In this document: in pieces, positions 50,452-59,481 of the stretch
Layout of the letters: each line of letters opens with the position of its first letter
How positions within the stretch are numbered: position 1 is the first letter of the stretch
Origin: Sphingopyxis microcysteis
Lineage (GTDB): Bacteria; Pseudomonadota; Alphaproteobacteria; Sphingomonadales; Sphingomonadaceae
Reading direction: 5' to 3'
Assembly: GCF_012274265.1 (NCBI RefSeq)
Contig: NZ_JAANYY010000002.1
Span: forward strand, 434,001 to 498,000
DNA: 64,000 nucleotides
Translations under genes and position numbers: made by a program
The notes under the pieces: generated by a model
Told to the model about the DNA's origin: nothing
Database searches by the model: none
Seen by the model: the letters and a program-made list of their open reading frames with translations, nothing else

Positions 50452-52884
50452 ATGGTGCTGCTTCAGTTTCTGGGGCGCACCGGTACCGTGATAGACGATC
50501 TGCTGAACGACTTTTTGGCCGAAACGGCGGAAATCCTGTCCGAAGCGGGCGGGGCACTGGTGGCGTGGGAAGCCGATCCGGCCGACCGGGCGCAACTCGA
50601 CGCCATTTTCCGGCTCGTCCACACGATCAAGGGCAGCTCGGGCTTTCTGTCGTTGCCGCGCGTCACCGCACTGTCGCACGCCGCCGAAGATGCGCTCGAT
50701 CAGGTGCGGCGCGGCAAGCGCGAGGCCAATTCGGCGCTGGTCACCGGGGTCCTTGGCATCATCGACCGGCTGAACATCCTGTGCGCCGCCCTGGGCAAGG
50801 ATGGCGTCGAACCGACCGGCGATGATAGCGATGTGATTGCGGCGCTCGGCGAGCAGGCGGCGCCGACCGAGACGCGGTACGAGGTTGCCGGCGTGCCGCT
50901 GCGCCGCGACGATGATTTTCAGGCCGAACTGCAAAGCTGGCGATCGATCCGGGTGCCGCTGCCGCTGCTCGACAGCGTGATGACGGGGGTCACCGACATC
51001 GTCCTCGCGCGCAACGAATTTGCCCGGATGCTGCGTGAATCGGGTGCCAGCGCGACGGTGATCGCGTCGTTCGACCGGCTGTCGGATTCGATCGCCGGGA
51101 TGCGCCAGTCGGTCAGCCAGATGCGGATGCAGCGCATCGACAAGCTGTTTGCGCCGCTGCCGCGGATCGTGCGCGACCTGGCGCAGGATATGGGCAAGAA
51201 GATCGCGTTCCAGACCAGCGGCGGCGAAGTCGAGCTCGACCGCGAGATGATGGAAAATATCCGCGACCCGCTGATCCACATCGTCCGCAACGCGATCGAC
51301 CATGGCATCGAAGCGCTGGAGGACCGCGTCGCGGCGGGCAAGGACATCACCGCGACCATATCGGTGTCGGCGCGTCAGTCGGGCAATCAGATCGAAATCG
51401 AAATCCGCGACGACGGCCGCGGCATGTCGCCCGACGCGCTGGTCGCCAAGGCGATCGCGTCGCGCGCGATCACCGCCGCCGAGGCGCGCGCGCTGTCGCC
51501 CAAGGACAAGCTGGAGCTGGTCTTTCGCCCCGGCTTTTCGACTGCGGCGAAGATTACCGAAGTTTCGGGGCGCGGCGTCGGCATGGACATCGTCAAGGCG
51601 AATGTCGAAAAGATCGGCGGCGTCGTCGAGCTGCGCAACGACGAAGGGCGCGGCCTTTCGATCCTGCTCCGCGTGCCGATGACGCTGACCATCATTTCGG
51701 GGCTGATGGTGCGCGCGGCGGGCCAATATTTCGCCATCCCGCGCGGCGCGGTCCGCGAAATCCTGCTCGAAAATGGCGACACGGTGCGGATCGACCGCGT
51801 CGGGGGCGGCGAACTGGCGATGGTGCGCGGCGAACAATATCCGCTGTTGCGGCTGGAAACGGTGCTGGGACGCGCGGCGAGCGACGATGATGACATCGAC
51901 GACCGGGCGCTGGTGATTGTGCGGCCGGGACAGGGGCAAAGCTATGCGCTGAGCGTCGCGGCGATCCACGATCATGAGGAACTGGTGATCAAGCCCGCCG
52001 CGCCGATGATCATGGCGACCGGGCTTTATGCCGGGACGACGTTGCCCGACAACGGCCGCCCCGTGTTGCTGCTCGACGTGCAGGGGCTGGTGGCGGCCGC
52101 AGCGATCGATGCGACCGAAGCCGGCCGCAATCATGATCAGATCGTTGCCGCCGAAGCGCAGGCCAATGCGGCGCGCAACGCGGCGCAGCTGCTGCTGTTC
52201 CGCGACACCAATGGCCGGGTCCGCGGCGTCCGCTTGTCGGTGATCGAGCGGGTCGAGGACGTGCCCGCATCGGCGCTGTTCGAAAGTGCGGGACGGGTTC
52301 AGGCCCAGATCGGCGACGATATTTTCGCGGTTCATGCCGCAAAACTCCCCGAGACCGAGGGCTCGCTCAAGCTGCTCCGCCTCTACGACGGTCATTCGGT
52401 ACTTTGTTATCCGATCGCCGAAGTCATCGACATTGTGCGCCTGCCCGATGCGGTTCAGCCGTCGGCGGCGCCGGGGCTGATCGCGGGCGTCGTGCTCGTC
52501 GGGGGCGATCCGGTCGAGCTGATCGATCCGTTCTGGCTGATGGCGCAATATGCGGCGGGCGCCGCCGCGCCGGTGCCGCACCAACCGCTTTGCCGCCTTG
52601 CCGACGACCATGACGGGTGGGGTGACAATTTCCTCGCGCCGATCCTGCGGAGCGCCGGGTATCGCGTGCTGTCGGGCAGCGAAGATGTCGACGAGGCGCC
52701 CGATGTGCTGCTGTGCCTGACCGAGGATGGCGCGTCCTGTACGCATAGCGGCGAGGAAATTCCGGTGATCCGCCTGCGCAGCGCGATTGCCGCGACCGGA
52801 CCCGATGATGAAACCGTCTATCGCTACGACCGGCAGGCGTTGCTCGACGCCCTGGCGCGTCGCGTCGGGGGAGGCCGGGCATGA
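50452..52884 (+). CDS. cheA: chemotaxis histidine kinase CheA with extended C-terminus
   Basis: CheA autophosphorylates on an Hpt histidine and feeds CheY and CheB. The Hpt domain has LVHTIKGSSGF (His57 from ATG 50452). The dimerisation and ATPase domain has LIHIVRNAIDHGIE (N box), EIRDDGRGMSPD (G1) and VSGRGVGMDIVKANVEKIGG (G2). A CheW-like domain follows (GQYFAIPRGAVREIL). Unusually, the last 200 residues seem to hold a second CheW-like region (GDDIFAVHAAKLPETEGSLK) and a receiver-like segment (RSAGYRVLSGSEDVDEAPDV) without clear phospho-acceptor geometry. GTG 50488 (VIDDLLNDFLAET) is an equally good start. Confidence 0.93.
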   Translation: MVLLQFLGRTGTVIDDLLNDFLAETAEILSEAGGALVAWEADPADRAQLDAIFRLVHTIKGSSGFLSLPRVTALSHAAEDALDQVRRGKREANSALVTGVLGIIDRLNILCAALGKDGVEPTGDDSDVIAALGEQAAPTETRYEVAGVPLRRDDDFQAELQSWRSIRVPLPLLDSVMTGVTDIVLARNEFARMLRESGASATVIASFDRLSDSIAGMRQSVSQMRMQRIDKLFAPLPRIVRDLAQDMGKKIAFQTSGGEVELDREMMENIRDPLIHIVRNAIDHGIEALEDRVAAGKDITATISVSARQSGNQIEIEIRDDGRGMSPDALVAKAIASRAITAAEARALSPKDKLELVFRPGFSTAAKITEVSGRGVGMDIVKANVEKIGGVVELRNDEGRGLSILLRVPMTLTIISGLMVRAAGQYFAIPRGAVREILLENGDTVRIDRVGGGELAMVRGEQYPLLRLETVLGRAASDDDDIDDRALVIVRPGQGQSYALSVAAIHDHEELVIKPAAPMIMATGLYAGTTLPDNGRPVLLLDVQGLVAAAAIDATEAGRNHDQIVAAEAQANAARNAAQLLLFRDTNGRVRGVRLSVIERVEDVPASALFESAGRVQAQIGDDIFAVHAAKLPETEGSLKLLRLYDGHSVLCYPIAEVIDIVRLPDAVQPSAAPGLIAGVVLVGGDPVELIDPFWLMAQYAAGAAAPVPHQPLCRLADDHDGWGDNFLAPILRSAGYRVLSGSEDVDEAPDVLLCLTEDGASCTHSGEEIPVIRLRSAIAATGPDDETVYRYDRQALLDALARRVGGGRA

Positions 52885-53318
52885 TGGAAAAGCTGTATCT
52901 GATCGCGCGCATCGCCGACACGCGCGTCGCGCTGCGCAGCCGCGCCATCAATTCGGTGGTCACCGTCGGGACGCCGGTCGAGGTGCCGGGCGCGCCGCCG
53001 CATGTCGCGGGGCTGTTCGCGCTGCGCAGCCGCGTCTTTACGCTGATCGATCCGCATGTGGTGATCGGCCTGCCGCCGGTCCCCGTCGCACCCGGCCAGC
53101 GGGTGATCGTCGTCGATGTCGCCGATCATGGCTACGCCTTGCTCGCCGACGAGATCGAGGATGTCTGCTTCATCGACGCGCCCGAAACGCGGGTCGCGGG
53201 CAAGCTGCTGCCGGGTTGGGCGCGCGTGGCCGACGCGATGATCGAACATGAAGGCGCTTCGCTGCTGGTCGTCGATCCGTCGCATTTCATCACCCTGCCG
53301 GTGATGAAAGCCGCGTGA
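52881..53318 (+). CDS. cheW: CheW coupling protein
   Basis: The 145-residue CheW-like protein links CheA to chemoreceptors. It has the two-barrel pattern: LYLIARIADTRVALRSRAIN, then GLFALRSRVFTLIDPHVVIG and VIVVDVADHGYALLADEIED. Its ATG overlaps the cheA stop by four bases. No chemoreceptor gene is present in the window, so receptors must be encoded elsewhere. Confidence 0.9.
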   Translation: MMEKLYLIARIADTRVALRSRAINSVVTVGTPVEVPGAPPHVAGLFALRSRVFTLIDPHVVIGLPPVPVAPGQRVIVVDVADHGYALLADEIEDVCFIDAPETRVAGKLLPGWARVADAMIEHEGASLLVVDPSHFITLPVMKAA

Positions 53319-53382
53319 GTTAACGGGCTGGATACGCATTCACACTAGCATGACGTGAAATATGGGTGTTGCGGAGGAATGA

Positions 53383-53757
53383 ATGTCTAAATCTTGCCTG
53401 GTTGTCGATGACAGTAAAGTCATTCGCAAGGTCGCGCGCCATATTCTTGAAAGCATGGCCTTTGCCGTGGAAGAAGCCGCCGACGGGCAGGAGGCGTTGA
53501 CCTTTTGCCGCGCCAACCGTCCCGATGTGATCCTGCTCGACTGGAACATGCCGGTGATGAGCGGGATGGAGTTTCTGGGCGCGTTCAACGATCTGGATTA
53601 TGGCCATGAGGAACGCCCCCGCGTCGTGTTCTGCACCACCGAAAACAGCATCGACCATATCCGCGCCGCGATCGAAGCAGGTGCCGACGAATATGTGATG
53701 AAGCCGTTCGATCGCGAAACGCTGGAAGGAAAATTGCAGCTCGTCGGCGTCGCGTAA
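53383..53757 (+). CDS. cheY: CheY-type single-domain response regulator
   Basis: The 124-residue receiver domain is complete: acidic pair in CLVVDDSKVIRKVARHI, phospho-acceptor Asp in VILLDWNMPVMSGMEF, the Thr in VVFCTTENS and the Lys in YVMKPFDRETLEGKL. It has no output domain. TTGCGGAGGAATGA gives a strong ribosome binding site. It stands 64 bp after cheW and 4 bp before cheB, consistent with phosphorylation by the upstream CheA and control of the flagellar motor. Confidence 0.93.
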   Translation: MSKSCLVVDDSKVIRKVARHILESMAFAVEEAADGQEALTFCRANRPDVILLDWNMPVMSGMEFLGAFNDLDYGHEERPRVVFCTTENSIDHIRAAIEAGADEYVMKPFDRETLEGKLQLVGVA

Positions 53758-53761
53758 GCCG

Positions 53762-54868
53762 ATGTCGATGCCGCGTCCGGTCCCCCTGATTTCCGACCCG
53801 GAACCGTCGACGCGCACGGTCCGGGTCATGCTGGTCGATGACAGCCTGGTCGTCCGCAGCATCCTCGAACGCATCGTCGATCATCATCCCGGGCTGGAAA
53901 TTTGCGCGTCGGTTGCCTCGGCGCACGACGCACTGGCCTATCTGGCGCGCGAGCCCGTCGATGTCGTCGTGCTCGACATCGAAATGCCGGGGATGAGCGG
54001 GATCGACGCGCTGCCGCATATCCTGACCCGCGCCGCGAAGGCGCGCGTGCTCATCCTCTCGTCCAACTGCGTCGAAGGCGGTCCGGCGGCGATCGAGGCG
54101 TTGGCGCTCGGCGCCAGCGACACGCTGGCGAAACCCGGTCGCGGCAGTTTTTCGGGGCGCTTCGCCGAAGTGCTCACCGATCGCATCATGTCGCTGGGGA
54201 ACCAGCAGGATTTCCCGGCACCGGTCCCGGTCGCCGAACGCCGCGCGCCTGCGCCTGTGGCGCTGGCGATAGACAGCGACCAGGCAATCGACTGTATCGC
54301 GATCGCGGCATCGACGGGCGGCATCCCCGCCTTCACCAACTTCCTCGCCAACCTCGACCCGCGGATCACTGCGCCGATCCTGCTGACGCAGCATCTGCCC
54401 GATGCCTTCATGGAATTTTACGCCAAACAGATCGCGCTGATGACGACGCGCCAGGTGTGCGTGGCGCAGGCCGGGATGGTCGTCGAGCGCAACAATATCT
54501 ATCTGGCGCCGGGCGATGCCCATCTGCTCGTCGTTGCCAATGGCCGCCGCCGCGAAATCGCGCTCGACCATCGCGTCGTCGACAACGGCTGCTGCCCCTC
54601 GGCCGACCCGATGCTCGATTCGGTGGCCGACGTATATGGCAAGGGCGGGGTCGCGATCATCCTGAGCGGCATGGGTCGCGACGGTGCGATCGGGGCGGCG
54701 CGCCTGAAAGCGGCGGGGGGAACGATTTTTGCCCAGGCGCCCGAAAGCTGCGTGATCTGGGGTATGCCCGGCGCGGTGGCCAAGGCGGGGCTTGCCGCGG
54801 CGACGCTCAACCCCGACGCGATCGCGCTGATGCTGCGGAGCTTCAGGCCGGGGCCGCACAAGCCATGA
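53762..54868 (+). CDS. cheB: CheB receptor methylesterase
   Basis: The 368-residue CheB removes receptor methyl groups during adaptation. The receiver domain at residues 22-140 has MLVDDSLVVRSILERIV and VVVLDIEMPGMSGIDALPHI. The esterase domain has the catalytic Ser in IAIAASTGGIPAFTNFLANL, His in LLTQHLPDAFMEFYAKQI and Asp in ILSGMGRDGAIGAARLKAAG. Its stop overlaps the cheR start (ATGA), so the two adaptation enzymes are coupled. Confidence 0.95.
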   Translation: MSMPRPVPLISDPEPSTRTVRVMLVDDSLVVRSILERIVDHHPGLEICASVASAHDALAYLAREPVDVVVLDIEMPGMSGIDALPHILTRAAKARVLILSSNCVEGGPAAIEALALGASDTLAKPGRGSFSGRFAEVLTDRIMSLGNQQDFPAPVPVAERRAPAPVALAIDSDQAIDCIAIAASTGGIPAFTNFLANLDPRITAPILLTQHLPDAFMEFYAKQIALMTTRQVCVAQAGMVVERNNIYLAPGDAHLLVVANGRRREIALDHRVVDNGCCPSADPMLDSVADVYGKGGVAIILSGMGRDGAIGAARLKAAGGTIFAQAPESCVIWGMPGAVAKAGLAAATLNPDAIALMLRSFRPGPHKP

Positions 54869-55722
54869 TGGGGGCCAGCGCCAGCGAGTCAGCCTATCGG
54901 GTGCTGATGGGGGTGCTGGAATCGCGGACCGGACAGACGCTGTCGCCCAGCCGCATCTGGCGCATCGAAATGTCGCTGAAACCGGTGATGCAGCGCCATG
55001 GCATCGCCGACCTGGACGCGCTGGTCGCGGCGCTGGTGACCTCCAGCAGCCGTCAGCTGCTCGACGACACGGTCGATGCGATGCTGAACAATGAAACCTA
55101 TTTCTACCGCGAATACAGCGTATTCGACGACATTGCTGTGAAAGTTCTCGAGCAGCTGCGCGAGATCAACAAGCTGAAGCGGCGGCTGACGATCTGGCAT
55201 TGCGGCGTGTCGACCGGGCAGGAAGCCTATTCGCTGGCGATGCTGATCGCCGAACAGGGCGAAAAATGGGCGGGCTGGCAGGTCGATATCGTCGGCACCG
55301 ACGTCAGCTATCATGCGATCAGTCGCGCCCGCGTTGGGTTGTACAGCCAGTTCGAGATCCAGCGCGGCCTGCCGATCCAGCGCATGGTGCGCTGGTTCGA
55401 CCAGACCGAAGGCGGCTGGCTCGCCAAGGCCGATTTGCGCCGCCGGATCGATTTTTCGGTGCAGAATATGCTGACCGACCGGCCACCGCTCGCCAGCCCC
55501 GCCGACCTGATATTCTGCCGCAATCTGTTGCTCTATTTTTCGGCGCCGATGCGGCAAAAGGCATTTGCGAAACTGCGCGCGATGGCGGCGCCGCAAAGCT
55601 TCCTCGTCCTCGGAGCGGGCGAAACGGTGCTGGGGCAGACAGACCAATTCGTCGCGAGCCCGCGGCTGCGCGGACTCTACGAACCCGCCGACCAGCATGT
55701 GCGGCGCGCGGCGGCCGCCTGA
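54865..55722 (+). CDS. cheR: CheR receptor methyltransferase
   Basis: The 285-residue SAM-dependent methyltransferase modifies receptor glutamates. Family marks are MLNNETYFYREYSVFDDIAV, HCGVSTGQEAYSLAMLIAEQ (the SAM-binding loop, slightly divergent), GTDVSYHAISRARVGLYSQF, and ADLIFCRNLLLYFSAPMRQK. It ends the cheA-W-Y-B-R cluster. The amidase gene follows after 66 bp and is probably separate. Confidence 0.95.
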   Translation: MMGASASESAYRVLMGVLESRTGQTLSPSRIWRIEMSLKPVMQRHGIADLDALVAALVTSSSRQLLDDTVDAMLNNETYFYREYSVFDDIAVKVLEQLREINKLKRRLTIWHCGVSTGQEAYSLAMLIAEQGEKWAGWQVDIVGTDVSYHAISRARVGLYSQFEIQRGLPIQRMVRWFDQTEGGWLAKADLRRRIDFSVQNMLTDRPPLASPADLIFCRNLLLYFSAPMRQKAFAKLRAMAAPQSFLVLGAGETVLGQTDQFVASPRLRGLYEPADQHVRRAAAA

Positions 55723-55788
55723 CCTTGCATTTTGTGCGCTAGTGGCGCAATCGACACACTGGCAAGCACAGGACGGGCCGCGAACCGC

Positions 55789-56478
55789 ATGAGCGATTTT
55801 ATCGAACGCTGGTCTCCCAATTTCGACGAGCGTGCGCTGCCCATCTCGATGGTCGTGCTGCATTATACCGGCATGAAGAGCGGCCCCGAAGCGATTGATT
55901 GGCTTGCCAATCCTGAATCGAAAGTGTCGGCGCACTATGTCGTCAGCGAGGACGGCCAGATCACCCATATGGTGCCCGAGGAAAAGCGCGCCTGGCACGC
56001 CGGAAAGTCGCACTGGCGCGGGATCAGCGACATTAATTCGGCCAGCGTCGGGATCGAGATCGTCAATCCGGGGCATGAATGGGGCTATGTCCCGTTCCCC
56101 GACCCGCAGGTCGCGTCGGTCGTCCGCCTCGTGCACCTGATCAAGGATCGCTACGCGATCACCCGCGGCAATGTCGTCGGCCATTCGGACATCGCGCCGA
56201 CGCGCAAACAGGATCCGGGCGAGCTGTTTCCATGGGAAGAACTCGCCCGCCGCCGCCTGGCGCTGCCGCGCCCGCGCAAGAAGCTGACCGATCCGCTGTG
56301 GACCGATGCCGGGTTCCTGCTCGCGCTCGAACGCTTCGGCTATGACGTGACCGACGGCTTTGCCGCAACGGTGGCGTTCCAGCGGCGCTTCCGCCCCGAA
56401 CTGATCGACGGCACGATCGACGGCGAATGCCGCGCGATCGTGCTCGCGCTGCTGCTGCCGCAGCCCGAGGGCAATTGA
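55789..56478 (+). CDS. N-acetylmuramoyl-L-alanine amidase (AmiD/AmpD-like)
   Basis: From ATG 55789 it has 229 residues. The amidase_2 domain carries zinc ligands in MVVLHYTGM and VVGHSDIAPTRKQDPGELFP, and the substrate-side AWHAGKSHWRGISDINSASV, as in AmpD/AmiD. A C-terminal peptidoglycan-binding-like helical domain follows (LALERFGYDVTDGFAATVAF). There is no clear signal peptide from this start, so a cytoplasmic muropeptide-recycling role is possible. Such enzymes influence AmpR signalling, which may matter for the lactamase locus at 38 kb. Confidence 0.9.
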   Translation: MSDFIERWSPNFDERALPISMVVLHYTGMKSGPEAIDWLANPESKVSAHYVVSEDGQITHMVPEEKRAWHAGKSHWRGISDINSASVGIEIVNPGHEWGYVPFPDPQVASVVRLVHLIKDRYAITRGNVVGHSDIAPTRKQDPGELFPWEELARRRLALPRPRKKLTDPLWTDAGFLLALERFGYDVTDGFAATVAFQRRFRPELIDGTIDGECRAIVLALLLPQPEGN

Positions 56479-56536
56479 TCTTCGGAGCGCGCGGCGCATT
56501 GCCGCGCCGGCCATTCAATGCGGATCGGATACCGCC

Positions 56537-57760
56537 CTAGCGCACCCGCATGCCGCCCTTCCACATCGCGGTCGCGCGGCCCTGGACGGGCATGCCGTCG
56601 AACGGGGTGTTGCCTGCATAGGCCGCCATTTTCTTGGCATCGACCTGCCACGGGGTGCCGTCGTCGATCAGGATGAGGTCGGCGTCCTTGCCCACCGCAA
56701 GGCGCCCGGCGTCGAGGCCGAGCAGGCAGGCGGGGGTCGCGGCGAGCATGTCGAACAGGCGGCCCGGCGACACATGGCCGTCGCGCACGAGGTTCAGGCC
56801 CAGCGCGAGCAAGGTTTCGGCGCCCGCCATGCCGGGGAGCGCCTCGGCAAAGGGCAGGCGCTTGTCCTCGGGGCCGCGCGGGTCGTGGCCCGACGACAGG
56901 ACGTCGATGGTGCCGTCGGCGACCGCGGCGAGGCACGCCTGACGGTCGTCCTCGCTGCGCAGCGGCGGCGACAGACGGGCAAAGGTGCGGAAATCGCCGA
57001 TCGCGGTGTCCGACAGGAACAGATGCGCGGGGGTGATGCCGCAGAGGACGGGCAGTCCCTTGGCCTTGGCGGCGCGGATCAGGTCGAGCCCGCGCGCCGT
57101 CGTGACCTGGCGGAAATGGACGGGGGCGCCGGTTTCCTCGACGAGCGCGAGGTCGCGGGCGATCGCCATCGCCTCGGCGATCGCGGGCGCAGAGGCGAGG
57201 CCGAGCCGCGTCGCCATTTCGCCGTCGGTGGCGACCGCGCCCGCGGTCAGCCCTTCATCCTCGGCATGGATCATCGTGACGAGGCCGAGCGCGGCGGCAT
57301 AGGCGAGGACGCGGCGCATCACCCCGCTGTCGGCAATGCGGGTGCGACCCGTGGCGATGGCGCGGGCGCCGGCGCTTTTCATCAGGCCGATTTCGGCGAG
57401 CTCGCGGCCTGCGAGGCCTTTGGTGGCGGCGGCGAGCGGGTGAACCCACAGGTCGGGCTTGCCGCCCTTGGCAGCGCGCTCGACGAGGCCGGGGTCGTCG
57501 AGCGGCCCGGCGTCGGGCATCAGCGCGGCGCGGGTGATGCCGCCGAAGTGAAACGCGGGCTTGTCGGTCGCAAAGACGCCGAGGTCGATGATCCCGGGGG
57601 CAAGCCACTGGCCTTTGGCATCGACAATTTGGGTGCCCTCGGGCGTTTCCGTCGGGTCGAGCGCGGCGATCCGTCCGTCGATGACGAGCAGGCTGCCCGC
57701 ACGCGGCGTTTCGGCGTCGACCAGCTGCGCGTTGACGATGTGGAGCGGTTTCAGTTCCAT
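56537..57760 (-). CDS. dihydroorotase-like protein lacking metal ligands (PyrX type)
   Basis: The 407-residue protein has the amidohydrolase fold of type I dihydroorotase, but the strand-1 HxH reads [10 protein letters not shown] (Gly/Phe), the later HVS-like His reads [11 protein letters not shown], and the catalytic ATDHAP reads [12 protein letters not shown]. Only MIHAEDEG and [10 protein letters not shown] look normal. This is the pattern of the non-catalytic PyrC' (PyrX) subunit that supports aspartate carbamoyltransferase assembly. It overlaps the pyrB stop by 10 bases, which suits a stoichiometric complex. A separate active PyrC is expected elsewhere. Confidence 0.85.
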   Translation of the reverse strand: MELKPLHIVNAQLVDAETPRAGSLLVIDGRIAALDPTETPEGTQIVDAKGQWLAPGIIDLGVFATDKPAFHFGGITRAALMPDAGPLDDPGLVERAAKGGKPDLWVHPLAAATKGLAGRELAEIGLMKSAGARAIATGRTRIADSGVMRRVLAYAAALGLVTMIHAEDEGLTAGAVATDGEMATRLGLASAPAIAEAMAIARDLALVEETGAPVHFRQVTTARGLDLIRAAKAKGLPVLCGITPAHLFLSDTAIGDFRTFARLSPPLRSEDDRQACLAAVADGTIDVLSSGHDPRGPEDKRLPFAEALPGMAGAETLLALGLNLVRDGHVSPGRLFDMLAATPACLLGLDAGRLAVGKDADLILIDDGTPWQVDAKKMAAYAGNTPFDGMPVQGRATAMWKGGMRVR

Positions 57761-58746
57761 CCCGGCACTCCCCGCTTGCGGCGCGTCAGGATGTCGAGGC
57801 AGGCCATGCGCACGGCGACCCCCATTTCGACCTGTTCGGTGATCGTCGAGCGGGTGGGGTGGTCGGCGACATTGCTGTCGATCTCGACCCCGCGGTTCAT
57901 CGGGCCGGGGTGCATGACGATCGCGTCGGGTTTGGCCTTTTCGAGCCGCTTCGGCGTCAAGCCATAGAGCGCGTGATATTCGCGCGCTGACGGCAGGTAG
58001 GCGCCGTCCATGCGCTCGTTCTGGAGGCGGAGCATCATCACGACGTCGGCGTCCTTCAATCCCTCGTCCATGTCGGTGAAGGTGGTGACGTGCATCCGGT
58101 CGACCGCGGGCGGGGTCAGCGTCGGCGGCGCGACGATCCGCACTTCGTTGCCGAGCAAGGTGAGCGCGAGAATGTTCGAGCGCGCGACGCGGCTGTGGAG
58201 GACGTCGCCGCAGATCGCGATGGTGAGGCCTTCGACCCGGCCCAGGCGGCGGCGGATAGTAAGCGCATCGAGCAGCGCCTGCGTCGGATGCTCGTGGCGG
58301 CCGTCGCCGGCGTTGAGGACCGGGCAGTCGACCTTGTCGGCGATGAGCTGCACCGCGCCCGACGACGCATGGCGGATCACCATCGCGTCGGCGCGCATCG
58401 CGTTCAGCGTCATCGCGGTGTCGATCAGCGTCTCGCCTTTCTTCACGCTCGACTGGGCCGCGTGCATGTTGACGACGTCGGCGCCGAGGCGCTTGCCCGC
58501 GATTTCGAAGGAGAGAAGCGTGCGCGTGGAGTTCTCGAAAAAGGCGTTGATGATGGTGAGGCCCGCGAGCCGGTCATCGTGCTTCGCGGCGCCGCTGCGG
58601 TTGAGTTCGACCCATTGTTCGGCGGCGTCGAGGACGTAGCTGATCTCCCACGGAGTCAGCTGGGCGATGCCGATCAGGTGGCGATGGCGAAAGGCATCGC
58701 CGCCGGGCGGATAGTCGCTGGCGGGTCGGGTGGTGGCGCTTGTCAT
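57751..58746 (-). CDS. pyrB: aspartate carbamoyltransferase catalytic chain
   Basis: PyrB makes carbamoyl-aspartate in pyrimidine synthesis. From ATG 58746 it has 331 residues. The carbamoyl-phosphate loop is [20 protein letters not shown], with the second-subunit loop [25 protein letters not shown] and [20 protein letters not shown] follow, and near the end [18 protein letters not shown]. There is no PyrI nearby. The overlapping pyrX-like gene probably supplies the structural partner. Confidence 0.95.
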   Translation of the reverse strand: MTSATTRPASDYPPGGDAFRHRHLIGIAQLTPWEISYVLDAAEQWVELNRSGAAKHDDRLAGLTIINAFFENSTRTLLSFEIAGKRLGADVVNMHAAQSSVKKGETLIDTAMTLNAMRADAMVIRHASSGAVQLIADKVDCPVLNAGDGRHEHPTQALLDALTIRRRLGRVEGLTIAICGDVLHSRVARSNILALTLLGNEVRIVAPPTLTPPAVDRMHVTTFTDMDEGLKDADVVMMLRLQNERMDGAYLPSAREYHALYGLTPKRLEKAKPDAIVMHPGPMNRGVEIDSNVADHPTRSTITEQVEMGVAVRMACLDILTRRKRGVPGWN

Positions 58747-58791
58747 TAAAGGGGAGCGTTTAGGAGGCGAGGGCGGGTCTGGCAAGCTATG

Positions 58792-58927
58792 ATCCTCCCC
58801 GTGGCGAAGCCACGGGGAGGTGGCAGCGCGAAGCGCTGACGGAGGGGCTTTGGCACTACCGTCGCCGCCCCTCCACCATTCGCTTCGCGAACGGTCCCCC
58901 TCCCCATGGCTTCGCCACAGGGAGGAT
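58792..58927. repeat. long palindromic repeat, kind R4
   Basis: It lies upstream of pyrB, and its right end (GGGAGGAT) abuts the stop codon of ruvX with no spacer. Confidence 0.88.
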
Positions 58928-59385
58928 TATCTGGTCATCGCGTCGATCGCGCCTTGCAAAATGAAAGCCGCTGCCGCGCTGTCGACGCGTTCGGCACGTT
59001 TGGCGCGGCTGACGTCGGCGGCGATCATCGCGCGCTCGACCGCGGCGGTCGACCAGCGTTCGTCCCAGAGGAGGATGGGCAGGCCGAGGGGCAAAAGGTT
59101 GCGGGCGAAGGCGCGGGTACTTTGGGTGCGCGGGCTGTCGCTGCCGTCCATGTTGAGCGGCAGGCCGACGACAAGGCCAACGATATGGTGCTGCGCGAGG
59201 ACCGCTTTCAGCGTTTCGAGATCGGCGGAGAATTTCTTGCGGATGATCGTCTTGTCGGGGGTCGCGAAGCTCCAGTTCACATCGCAGGTCGCGACGCCGA
59301 TCGTCTTGGTGCCGACGTCGAGGCCCGCGAGGCGGCCGCCGCTGGGGAAGTTGGCGGCGAAGTCGGCGGCGGCGGTGGTGATCAT
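58927..59385 (-). CDS. ruvX: Holliday junction resolvase-like protein RuvX/YqgF
   Basis: The 152-residue RNase H-fold protein has the first acidic strand [20 protein letters not shown], then [20 protein letters not shown], and the catalytic-region [20 protein letters not shown] followed by [12 protein letters not shown]. It is proposed to act in pre-16S rRNA 5' end processing and/or as an anti-recombination resolvase. The ATG at 59385 is chosen because the longer frame runs into an R7 repeat. It lies 96 bp downstream of the DUF3089 gene on the same strand. Confidence 0.93.
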   Translation of the reverse strand: MITTAAADFAANFPSGGRLAGLDVGTKTIGVATCDVNWSFATPDKTIIRKKFSADLETLKAVLAQHHIVGLVVGLPLNMDGSDSPRTQSTRAFARNLLPLGLPILLWDERWSTAAVERAMIAADVSRAKRAERVDSAAAAFILQGAIDAMTR

Positions 59386-59398
59386 CGCTTCCCCTCTA

Positions 59399-59479
59399 CC
59401 CGTTCGTGTCGAGCGAAGTCGAGACACGTCGAAGGGTTGTGCGTGCCAAACGTGTCTCGACTTCGCTCGACACGAACGG
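59399..59479. repeat. palindromic repeat, kind R7
   Basis: CCCGTTCGTGTCGAGCGAAG with TCGAGACACG on the left and the reverse complement CGTGTCTCGACTTCGCTCGA with CACGAACGG on the right. Single copy here, between ruvX and the DUF3089 gene. Confidence 0.85.
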
Positions 59480-59481
59480 AT

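Noticed and set aside
50443-52746. A 767-codon minus-strand frame opposite cheA
   Set aside because: Low-complexity Arg/His/Asp composition, and cheA on the plus strand has all its motifs.
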